Below are positions 1-4,899 of a DNA stretch of 5,234 nucleotides, piece after piece. Both the position numbers and the translations under genes were made by a program. Each line of letters starts with the position of its first letter. The stretch's first letter is position 1. Source of the DNA: Actinomycetes bacterium (GTDB lineage Bacteria; Actinomycetota; Acidimicrobiia; Acidimicrobiales; Microtrichaceae); NCBI GenBank assembly GCA_023427825.1, contig JAEZAI010000199.1:1-5234 (forward strand). Reading direction: 5' to 3'. The notes under the pieces were generated by a model. The model worked only from the letters and a program-made list of their open reading frames with translations, was not told the DNA's origin and did no database searches.

Positions 1-207
1 CTTCTCGTGGCGGAAGGTGGCCCCGGGCAGGTCGAAGGTGAGCACCACCCGGTCGGGCCGGTGGTCCCGCACCAGGTTGAGCAGCATGGACGTGAACCCG
101 AAGACCGCGTTGGTGACCTGACCCGACGCGGTGGCCAGGTCGGTCGGCAGGGCGAAGAAGGCCCGGTAGGTGAGCGAGTTCCCGTCGACGAGCATCACGG
201 TCGGCAC
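1..207 (-). CDS. polA: DNA polymerase I, N-terminal part (5'-3' exonuclease domain), cut by window edge
   Basis: Only the first 69 codons are present; the gene continues past position 1. The product belongs to the FEN-type 5'-nuclease domain that starts bacterial DNA polymerase I, which removes RNA primers and damaged strands in the cytoplasm. Visible signatures are MLVDGNSLTYRAFFALP near the N-terminus, with metal-binding Asp at residue 8, then TNAVFGF, and LTFDLPGATFRHEK at the visible end, with another conserved Asp at about residue 59. I chose the GTG at 207 rather than the ATG at 195. It gives the N-terminus M-PTVMLVDGNS, which parallels PTLMLLDGNS as I remember it from mycobacterial PolA. 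It also sits 6 nt after a TAGCCT -10-like hexamer, and an in-frame stop at 217-219 blocks anything longer. There is no Shine-Dalgarno sequence. It lies downstream of, and in the same direction as, the response regulator; polA is also near the pdtaR homologue in mycobacteria. The family call is very secure; the start is moderately secure. Confidence 0.94.
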   Translation of the reverse strand, partial: MPTVMLVDGNSLTYRAFFALPTDLATASGQVTNAVFGFTSMLLNLVRDHRPDRVVLTFDLPGATFRHEK

Positions 208-213
208 GACCGG

Positions 214-219
214 AGGCTA
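214..219 (-). promoter_or_regulatory. candidate -10 element of a leaderless polA promoter
   Basis: The minus strand reads TAGCCT, matching the actinobacterial TANNNT -10 consensus, with 6 nt between it and the GTG at 207. Transcription starting 7 nt after the hexamer would begin exactly at the start codon. I see no convincing -35; the nearby TTGACG directly abuts the hexamer and is wrongly spaced. The same geometry recurs before the coiled-coil gene at 1220, which is the main support. Placement is inference. Confidence 0.4.
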
Positions 220-227
220 CGTCAAGT

Positions 228-287
228 GGTGTGACGCCGGATCAGCCGGTGTGACGCCGGATCAGCCGGTTTGAGGCCGGGTCAGGC
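228..287. repeat. three tandem 20-bp direct repeats between the response regulator and polA
   Basis: The plus-strand unit GGTGTGACGCCGGATCAGCC occurs perfectly at 228-247 and 248-267. A third copy at 268-287 matches at 16 of 20 positions and overlaps the last codons and stop (282-284) of the response regulator gene. Each unit keeps a short TGA-N7-TCA dyad, and the period is close to two helical turns. The array ends about 8 bp upstream of the candidate polA -10. It could be a same-face protein-binding array for polA or the trace of slipped-strand duplication of the gene's 3' end. There is no T-tract, so it is not an obvious terminator. The repeat itself is certain; its function is unknown. 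Confidence 0.92.
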
Positions 288-869
288 GGACTCGGCGGGC
301 ACCAGCGCGCCGTCGATGACGTCCTGGGCCACGTCTCGCATCTGGCGGCGGTCCTTCATGGCCGTCTTCTGGATGAAGCCGTAGGAGTCCTGCTCGCTCA
401 TGCCGTGGGCGTCCATGAGGATGCCCTTGGCACGGTCGATCACCTTGCGGGCCTCCAGGCGACCCTCGGCCGACTCGGCCTGCTCGACGAGCGTGGACTC
501 GGCGCGGAACCGGGCGATCGCCACCTCGATGGCCGGCACCAGGTCGTGGCGCTCGAACGGCTTCACCACGTACCCGTGGACCCCGGCGTCGCTGGCCTCC
601 TCGATCAGCTCGCGCTGGGAGAACGCGGTCACCAGGACGACGGCGGCCAGCCGGTCGACGGCGATCTCCCGGGCGGCGGAGATGCCGTCCAAGCCGGGCA
701 TCTTGATGTCGAGCAGCGCCACGTCGGGCCGGAGCTCGCGCACGAGCCGGACGGCTTCGTCACCGCGACCGCACTCCGCCACGACCTCGTAGCCCTCCTC
801 CTGGAGGAGCTCCCGGAGGTCCATCCTGATGATGGCCTCGTCCTCTGCGACCACGACCTTGGTTGGCAC
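282..869 (-). CDS. pdtaR: PdtaR-like response regulator with ANTAR RNA-binding domain
   Basis: The 195-aa product is a cytoplasmic two-component response regulator of the Rv1626/PdtaR type. Family members are phosphorylated by a PdtaS-like histidine kinase and bind nascent RNA hairpins to antiterminate transcription. The receiver domain spans about residues 4-118. It shows the acidic cluster E9-D10-E11, phosphoacceptor D54 in LLDIKMPGLDG, switch residue T81 in VTAFS, and K103 in the VKPF motif, so it should be competent for phosphorylation. A helical linker (about 120-138) leads to the ANTAR domain (about 138-186), with the signature RKVIDRAKGILM and the conserved GMSE and AM segments. Length matches the family. 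The start is GTG at 869, giving MPTKVVVAEDEAIIRMDL; the Shine-Dalgarno is weak. It lies 72 bp downstream of the coiled-coil gene on the same strand and is probably co-transcribed with it, because I see no TANNNT before it. No partner kinase is in the window, which is normal because PdtaS genes are usually unlinked. Confidence 0.97.
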   Translation of the reverse strand: MPTKVVVAEDEAIIRMDLRELLQEEGYEVVAECGRGDEAVRLVRELRPDVALLDIKMPGLDGISAAREIAVDRLAAVVLVTAFSQRELIEEASDAGVHGYVVKPFERHDLVPAIEVAIARFRAESTLVEQAESAEGRLEARKVIDRAKGILMDAHGMSEQDSYGFIQKTAMKDRRQMRDVAQDVIDGALVPAESA

Positions 870-906
870 CGTTGCCCACCGTCCTCGTCTCTCGGGCCCG
901 TCCCGG

Positions 907-936
907 TCCCCGGCGGCGTGCGACGTCGGCCGGGGA
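907..936 (-). promoter_or_regulatory. GC-rich hairpin in the leader of the response regulator
   Basis: The arms CCCCGGC (908-914) and GCCGGGG (929-935) are perfect reverse complements, and 907/936 adds a further T-A pair. Inside the loop, 917-919 can pair with 923-925 around a 3-nt loop, and 915/927 and 916/926 (wobble) can bridge, with one bulged base. In the minus-strand transcript the structure stands about 38 nt upstream of the regulator's GTG. No U-run follows, so it is not a textbook intrinsic terminator. Because the downstream product is an RNA-hairpin-binding antiterminator, an attenuator or autoregulatory role is conceivable, but I do not see the dual hexaloop (A1, G4) pattern expected of known ANTAR targets. 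In such GC-rich DNA, chance hairpins are common. Confidence 0.45.
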
Positions 937-941
937 GAGCG

Positions 942-1220
942 TCAGTGTAGGCGGTCGAGCAGGTCGTCCTGCTCCGCCTCCAACCGGTTGATCTGCTCGA
1001 CCAGCTCGGCCCGGTGACGGGCCATTGCCGCCGTCGTCCGCTCGGCCTCGCGGTGCTCCTGATCGGCGAGCGGGGTCTCGGACACGAGCGAGCGGATACG
1101 TGAGTCGTCCGAGATGTCCGCGAAGTGCGCCAGCTGCTCGTCCGCGATCGCCAGCTCCTCACGGAGCGCGCCCAGCCGACGACCCACGGCCCGGAGGCGG
1201 CGCTCGACCAGGAACGGCAT
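942..1220 (-). CDS. uncharacterised small coiled-coil protein
   Basis: This is a 92-aa charged, strongly helical protein without signal peptide, membrane segment, cysteine or recognised enzymatic motif. Two heptad-like stretches stand out: residues about 4-34 (ERRLRAVGRRLGALREELA, then DEQLAHF) and about 67-92 (RHRAELVEQINRLEAEQDDL). A more polar middle contains SLVSETPLADQEHREAER. It probably forms a helical hairpin or oligomer in the cytoplasm. The ATG at 1220 is chosen because a TACACT hexamer lies 6 nt upstream, the leaderless geometry, and no Shine-Dalgarno is present. It precedes the response regulator by 72 bp on the same strand and diverges from malQ. I have a vague impression that similar small proteins occur beside PdtaR-type genes in related actinobacteria, but I cannot verify it. 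Function is unknown; an RNA- or protein-scaffolding role is only a guess. The coherent reading frame and start context support a real gene. Confidence 0.82.
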   Translation of the reverse strand: MPFLVERRLRAVGRRLGALREELAIADEQLAHFADISDDSRIRSLVSETPLADQEHREAERTTAAMARHRAELVEQINRLEAEQDDLLDRLH

Positions 1221-1226
1221 GGAGGA
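1221..1226 (+). promoter_or_regulatory. possible ribosome binding site of malQ
   Basis: GGAGGA matches the anti-Shine-Dalgarno sequence but ends 11 nt before the GTG at 1238, longer than the usual 5-9 nt. It is the reverse complement of the six bases between the divergent -10 and ATG. It is used here only as modest support for the malQ start; a downstream GTG at 1244 is an alternative with even longer spacing. Confidence 0.35.
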
Positions 1227-1232
1227 AGTGTA
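1227..1232 (-). promoter_or_regulatory. candidate -10 element of a leaderless promoter for the coiled-coil/response-regulator unit
   Basis: The minus strand reads TACACT, then six bases (TCCTCC), then the ATG at 1220. TANNNT 6-7 nt before a start codon is the usual layout of leaderless actinobacterial genes. No good -35 is seen 16-18 bp upstream. The hexamer lies inside the 17-bp gap to the divergent malQ start, so transcription in one direction should interfere with the other. Confidence 0.55.
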
Positions 1233-1237
1233 GAAAC

Positions 1238-3151
1238 GTGGAGGTGTCTGAGGGTGACAGCGACGGGCGCGACGCCTTCGGGATCGCCGACGGGTGGTGG
1301 GGCACGGACGGGAACTGGCACCGCGCCGACGAGTCGTCGCGGGCGGCGCTGCGATCGGCGATGGGTGGTGACGACCACCCCCAGGGTCCCCCCGAGGGAC
1401 CGTCGCTCTGGTTCGTCCGACCGGGTGACGACCGAGCGGTCTGGTCGCCAGGACTGCTCGAGCTCGACGACGGCTCCGAGCTCGAGGTCGTCGACGTGCT
1501 CCCCCACGACCTGCCGCTCGGCGCCCACACGCTGACCTCCGACGGGGGCCACGTCACCCGAGTGTTCTCGGTGCCCGGCCGGTGCCGGGCGGCCGAGCGG
1601 TCCTGGGGCTTCTCGGTGCAGCTCGCGCAGGCGAGGTCCGAGGCGAGCTGGGGCCACGGCGACCTGGCCGACCTGGCCGACCTGGCGCGCTGGGCCCGGG
1701 ACCGGGGCGCATCGGTGCTCGCCCACAACCCGCTCGGAGCGCCCGTCCCGCTGGCCTCGCAGCAGCCGTCGCCCTACTACGCGTCGACGCGGCGGTTCTG
1801 GTCGCCGCTGTACCTGCGCGTGGAGGACGTCCCCGGCTCGGAGATGCTCGGCGAGCAGCTGACGTCCGCAGCGCGAGCGGGTCGAGAGCTGTCCACGCTC
1901 CCCACGATCGACCGCGACGCGGTCTGGGCGCTGAAGTCCGCCGCCCTGCGCCGGATCTGGGAGCTCGTGCGCCACCACGAGGAGACCCGCACGTTGCTGG
2001 CCGGGGCCGACGGCGACGACGGGCTCCTGGCGCACGCACGGTTCTGCGCGCTCGCCGAGCAGCACGGCGGCGGGTGGTCGTCGTTCCCGGCCGAGGCCCG
2101 CCACCCCGGTCTCGCCGGCGCGGCCCGGGCGACCGAGGAGCTCGCGGACGACGTCGAGCGGTGGCGGTGGATCCAGCTGCTCACGGGCGGGCAGCTCGCC
2201 TCGGCGGCGGACGCGGGCGCGAAGCTGATGGCCGACCTGCCCGTGGGCTTCGACCCCGACGGGTCCGACGCCTGGGTCGACCAGGACCTGCTCGCGCTCG
2301 GGTGCCGCGTCGGCGCACCGCCGGACGACCTGGGCCCCCTCGGCCAGGACTGGGGACTGCCGCCGTACGTGCCGTGGAAGCTGCGCGCCGCGGCGTACGG
2401 GCCGTGGATCGACACGCTGCGGCGGATCTTCCGCCACGCCGGCCTGCTGCGCATCGACCACGCCATGGGGCTGTTCCGCCTGTACTGCATCCCGCCGGGC
2501 GCCGAGGCGCTCGACGGCGCGTACGTCTACGGGTTCGAAGCGGAGCTGCTCGACCTGGCGTGCATGGAGGCGGCGCGGGCGGGCGCCGTGCTCGTCGGCG
2601 AGGACCTCGGCACGGTCGAGCCCGAGGTGCGCGAGGCCATGTCCGAGCGTGGCGTCTACGGCTACAAGGTCGGCTGGTTCGAGGACGACCCCCCGGCCGA
2701 GTGGCCGTCGACCACCGTCGCCATGCTCAGCACGCACGACCTGCCCACGGTCGCCGGCATGTGGACCGGGACCGACGTGGCCGACCGCTCGGCGGCGGGC
2801 CTGCCGGACGCTCCCGAGGAGGACGAGCTGCTGCTCGCCCGCCTGGAACGGCTGGCCGCCATGGGTGGGCTCGAGGACCCTGCGTCCGTGCCCCACGACG
2901 TGGCCGGCGCGCACCGCGTGTCGGTCGCTGCGCACCGCGCCCTCGACCGAGCCGGCAGCGACCTGGTGATCGCGACGCTCGAGGACGCGGTCGGTCAGGT
3001 CCGGCGACCGAACCTGCCGGGCACGGTCGACGAGCACCCCAACTGGCGGCTGCCGTTGCCGGTGTCGATCGAGGAGCTCGACGTGGCCGGTGCAGCGGAG
3101 CTCGCTGCGGCGTTCGAGGACCGCAACGGCGCGGGCGGGACCGCTCCCTGA
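1238..3151 (+). CDS. malQ: 4-alpha-glucanotransferase (amylomaltase, GH77)
   Basis: The 637-aa cytoplasmic enzyme transfers alpha-1,4-glucan segments between maltodextrins and releases glucose, in maltose/maltodextrin and glycogen metabolism. An N-terminal domain of about 115 residues (FGIADGWWG onward, with LPLGAHTL) precedes the barrel, as in the longer MalQ forms. The GH77 core begins at about residue 120 with WGFSVQLAQARS and SWGHGDL. NPLGA (164-168) stands where NPLHA is usual, and SPYYASTRRFWSPLYL follows. The loop motif GQDWGLP lies at 369-375. Catalytic residues are nucleophile D407 in LRIDHAMG, acid/base E455 in VGEDLGTV, and D501 in STHDLPT; all are present. The C-terminus has the typical NLPGTVDEHPNWRLPLP. 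Length lies between Thermus amylomaltase (about 500 aa) and E. coli MalQ (about 690 aa). The GTG at 1238 (MEVSEGDSDG) is chosen because earlier in-frame starts would overlap the divergent coiled-coil gene and encode Arg/Pro-rich non-family sequence. No other glycan genes are visible nearby. Third codon positions are almost all G or C. Confidence 0.96.
   Translation: MEVSEGDSDGRDAFGIADGWWGTDGNWHRADESSRAALRSAMGGDDHPQGPPEGPSLWFVRPGDDRAVWSPGLLELDDGSELEVVDVLPHDLPLGAHTLTSDGGHVTRVFSVPGRCRAAERSWGFSVQLAQARSEASWGHGDLADLADLARWARDRGASVLAHNPLGAPVPLASQQPSPYYASTRRFWSPLYLRVEDVPGSEMLGEQLTSAARAGRELSTLPTIDRDAVWALKSAALRRIWELVRHHEETRTLLAGADGDDGLLAHARFCALAEQHGGGWSSFPAEARHPGLAGAARATEELADDVERWRWIQLLTGGQLASAADAGAKLMADLPVGFDPDGSDAWVDQDLLALGCRVGAPPDDLGPLGQDWGLPPYVPWKLRAAAYGPWIDTLRRIFRHAGLLRIDHAMGLFRLYCIPPGAEALDGAYVYGFEAELLDLACMEAARAGAVLVGEDLGTVEPEVREAMSERGVYGYKVGWFEDDPPAEWPSTTVAMLSTHDLPTVAGMWTGTDVADRSAAGLPDAPEEDELLLARLERLAAMGGLEDPASVPHDVAGAHRVSVAAHRALDRAGSDLVIATLEDAVGQVRRPNLPGTVDEHPNWRLPLPVSIEELDVAGAAELAAAFEDRNGAGGTAP
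1661..1687 (+). repeat. 9-bp coding triplication in malQ (Asp-Leu-Ala x3)
   Basis: GACCTGGCC occurs twice and then once as GACCTGGCG, without interruption, encoding DLADLADLA at residues 142-150 in the helix after SWGHGDL. The family consensus here has one Gly-Asp-Leu followed by a helix with a Leu every three to four residues, so this is probably a small in-frame slippage that was tolerated. Low functional weight. Confidence 0.6.
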
Positions 3152-3168
3152 TCAGGACCGGTTGCGTC

Positions 3169-3181
3169 CGTCAGCCTGACG
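3169..3181 (+). terminator. weak hairpin downstream of malQ, possible terminator
   Basis: CGTCA-GCC-TGACG forms a 5-bp stem with a 3-nt loop, 17 nt after the malQ stop. No T-run follows, so this would be a non-canonical terminator at best. It is the only compact hairpin seen in the gap. Confidence 0.22.
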
Positions 3182-3285
3182 TCGGAACGTCTGGAACCCA
3201 TGTCGGGCCCAATGCGACCCGAGGTCCGGGCGCTGGACGACCAGACACGCTTCCTGAATGTCCGTCAGCGTTCGCTCGGAATGCC

Positions 3286-3291
3286 TAGAGT
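3286..3291 (+). promoter_or_regulatory. candidate -10 element of the subtilase gene
   Basis: TAGAGT fits TANNNT. The predicted start of transcription is near 3298, giving a leader of about 48 nt to the ATG at 3346 but only about 15 nt to the ATG at 3313. No good -35 is seen; the region 17 bp upstream reads CGTCAG. Confidence 0.35.
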
Positions 3292-3331
3292 GCGGCTCAG
3301 GGAGCGGGCGCCATGGGGAGGCGCCACGGAG

Positions 3332-3337
3332 GGAAGG
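3332..3337 (+). promoter_or_regulatory. ribosome binding site favouring the ATG at 3346
   Basis: GGAAGG, within a longer purine stretch beginning GGAGG at 3328, ends 8 nt before the ATG at 3346. A second candidate, AGGGAG at 3299-3304, is 8 nt before the ATG at 3313, but it would lie at the very 5' end of the predicted transcript. That decides for the downstream start. Confidence 0.45.
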
Positions 3338-3345
3338 TTCGGGCG

Positions 3346-4899
3346 ATGCGCAAGCAGGTTCTCGTTGCAGTGCTGTTGGCCTGCGCATTGGGGGTCGGCA
3401 CCACAGTTGCCGGCGCAGCTGGAGGGTCGAAGGACGAGGAGACCTACCTCCTGACCTTCGACGACGGCGTCGATGCCGACGCCGTGCTCGCAGAGGTCCA
3501 GCGAGCCGTCCCCGTGACCGTGGAGCGCACGTTCGGCACGGTCATCCGAGGCGCGGTCGTCACGACCTCCGCGGTGCCCGAGGCAATCGACATGGTCCCT
3601 GGGGTCGCAACGGTCGACAAGGACGTGGAGTTCAGCCTGCCCGATGACGAACTCGTCCCGGTCGACGACGAGGATCCCGACGGCAGCACCACGACATCGA
3701 CCACGACGACGTCGACGAGCACGACCTCGACGCTGCCCGACGACACGACCACCACCACGACGACGACGCCGCCGCCGAAGCCGGTCGTCCCGTGGGGACT
3801 CGATCGCACTGACCAGCGCGCCCTTCCCTTGTCCGACTCGTACAAGTCACCGCACAACGGAAGCGGTGTGATCGTGTACGTGCTCGATAGTGGGATCACG
3901 CCACACCAGGAGTTCGGCGACCGGCTGGCGCCGGGCACCAACCTCGTCGCCGGTCCGGACACGACGCGCGACTGCACCGGTCACGGCACTCACGTCGCCG
4001 GCACCATCGGCGGCACAACCGTGGGCGTAGCTCCCGGCGTCACCCTCGTGCCTGTGAGGATGCTGGATTGTGAAGGCGAGGGAACCAGATCCCTCGCTGC
4101 CATGGCGATGGAATGGGTCATCGCCAATCATCCTCGAGACCGTCGCGCAGTGGTGAACATGAGCGCTGGCGGCTCCCAGGGGCTGGCACTCGAGCGAGCC
4201 GTCCGAGAGCTCATCGCTATCGGCGTCCCCGTCGTCGTCTCCGCAGGCAACACTGCTTCGTCTGCGTGCAACTCCGCTACCGGGACCGAGGTCGTCGGAG
4301 CGATCGTCGTTGGCGCCAGCCGGGCGGACGATGTTCGAGCCGACTTCTCCAACGTGGGACCTTGCGTCGACATCTTCGCTCCAGGCGAACAGGTTCGATC
4401 GGCGTCCATCAACGGAAGCTCCTCATACGAAGTGCACGATGGGACGTCCATGGCAGCTCCACACGTCGCCGGTGCAGCAGCGGTCATCCTCGGCCAGGAC
4501 CCTTGGCGCAGCGCTCGACAGGTCGAGTCAGCCATCATCACCGAATCGACGACCGGCGTGATCGCTGACGCCGGGTCCGGCTCACCCGACCGCCTCCTCT
4601 ACGTCGACCCCGGGCGGGCTCCCGCGCCGCCGACGCCCGACACCGGGGCAGCGCCGCCTCCGCCGGTTGTCAGATCCGCTGACACCGAGCGGCCTTTCAC
4701 GGCTCAAACCGCCGTGCTTGCACTGACCGGTGGCGATACTCGAGCGTTACTCACGCTCGGCTCGCTGCTGCTGATCGCTGGTTTGGTGCTCGTCGCTGCG
4801 GCGCGACGCCGAGCACGGGATCTCACACCGGTGATGGCGGCGCCAACCGCTCCGCCGCTGTCGGGCTTCGAGTTCCGGCACCACCGCCGCCGACCGTGA
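3346..4899 (+). CDS. aqualysin-like subtilase (S8 serine protease), secreted, with sortase-type C-terminal anchor
   Basis: The 517-aa product is an extracellular endopeptidase. The signal peptide (1-24) has MRK, a hydrophobic core, and an AGA cleavage motif at 22-24. An I9-like propeptide covers about 32-102. A Thr/Ser/Pro linker (113-146) follows, which is unusual at this place. The catalytic domain starts at VPWGLDRTDQRALPL (about 148) and ends near SGSPDRLLY (Y419). Active-site residues are D181 (VYVLDSGI), H213 (GHGTHVAG), S368 (DGTSMAAPHVAG) and oxyanion N302 (SAGN), so it should be active. Cysteines 210, 242, 308 and 340 match the two aqualysin I disulfides in spacing (32 and 32). A Pro-rich spacer leads to LALTG (458-462), a hydrophobic segment (467-486) and RRRAR: a class E sortase signal, though the cytoplasmic tail of about 31 residues is long. 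An alternative ATG at 3313 would add 11 residues. Codons are less GC3-biased than in malQ. The stop overlaps the next gene's start (GTGA). The substrate is unknown. Confidence 0.96.
   Translation: MRKQVLVAVLLACALGVGTTVAGAAGGSKDEETYLLTFDDGVDADAVLAEVQRAVPVTVERTFGTVIRGAVVTTSAVPEAIDMVPGVATVDKDVEFSLPDDELVPVDDEDPDGSTTTSTTTTSTSTTSTLPDDTTTTTTTTPPPKPVVPWGLDRTDQRALPLSDSYKSPHNGSGVIVYVLDSGITPHQEFGDRLAPGTNLVAGPDTTRDCTGHGTHVAGTIGGTTVGVAPGVTLVPVRMLDCEGEGTRSLAAMAMEWVIANHPRDRRAVVNMSAGGSQGLALERAVRELIAIGVPVVVSAGNTASSACNSATGTEVVGAIVVGASRADDVRADFSNVGPCVDIFAPGEQVRSASINGSSSYEVHDGTSMAAPHVAGAAAVILGQDPWRSARQVESAIITESTTGVIADAGSGSPDRLLYVDPGRAPAPPTPDTGAAPPPPVVRSADTERPFTAQTAVLALTGGDTRALLTLGSLLLIAGLVLVAAARRRARDLTPVMAAPTAPPLSGFEFRHHRRRP
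3682..3783 (+). repeat. Thr-codon-rich low-complexity tract encoding the protease linker
   Basis: ACG and ACC codons dominate, with scattered TCG/AGC and a final CCG triplet run. It encodes GSTTTSTTTTSTSTTSTLP, then eight consecutive Thr (134-141), then PPPKP. Thr/Pro stretches of this type are common flexible, possibly glycosylated linkers in actinobacterial surface proteins. The near-tandem triplets could change length by slippage without breaking the frame. Confidence 0.85.

Larger units (their letters stand above)
3152..3345. other. intergenic region between malQ and the subtilase gene
   Basis: No convincing gene is present in these 194 bp. It holds the right half of a 10-bp palindrome CCTGATCAGG (3147-3156) centred on the malQ stop codon, a small hairpin (3169-3181), a 10-bp direct repeat GTCCGTCAGC (3166-3175 and 3260-3269), and the candidate promoter and ribosome binding site of the protease gene. 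A possible upstream ATG at 3313 is discussed with the protease. Confidence 0.6.

Noticed and set aside
7..234. Plus-strand frame of 75 codons over polA
   Set aside because: The opposite strand encodes unmistakable PolA motifs; this frame has none.
1025..1237. A longer N-terminus for malQ starting at 1025
   Set aside because: The extra 71 residues are Arg/Pro/Ala-rich shadow sequence of the divergent coiled-coil gene, and the family N-terminal domain begins shortly after 1238.
629..3037. A minus-strand open frame of about 800 codons opposite malQ
   Set aside because: It runs through two well-supported genes in other frames, is dominated by Arg/Gly/Pro/Val of the kind produced by GC-rich antisense frames, and shows no family motif.
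3166..3269. 10-bp direct repeat GTCCGTCAGC at 3166-3175 and 3260-3269 as an operator pair
   Set aside because: The copies are 94 bp apart, flanks do not match, and a single 10-mer pair is weak in a GC-biased sequence; only noted within the intergenic entry.
1582..3288. A long plus-strand frame overlapping malQ
   Set aside because: The translation is Arg/Ala/Gly/Pro-rich without motifs, whereas the overlapping frame carries every GH77 signature.
3682..3783. Triplet-rich tract as a CRISPR array or noncoding satellite
   Set aside because: There are no repeat-spacer units; the tract keeps frame and encodes a Thr/Pro linker within the protease.
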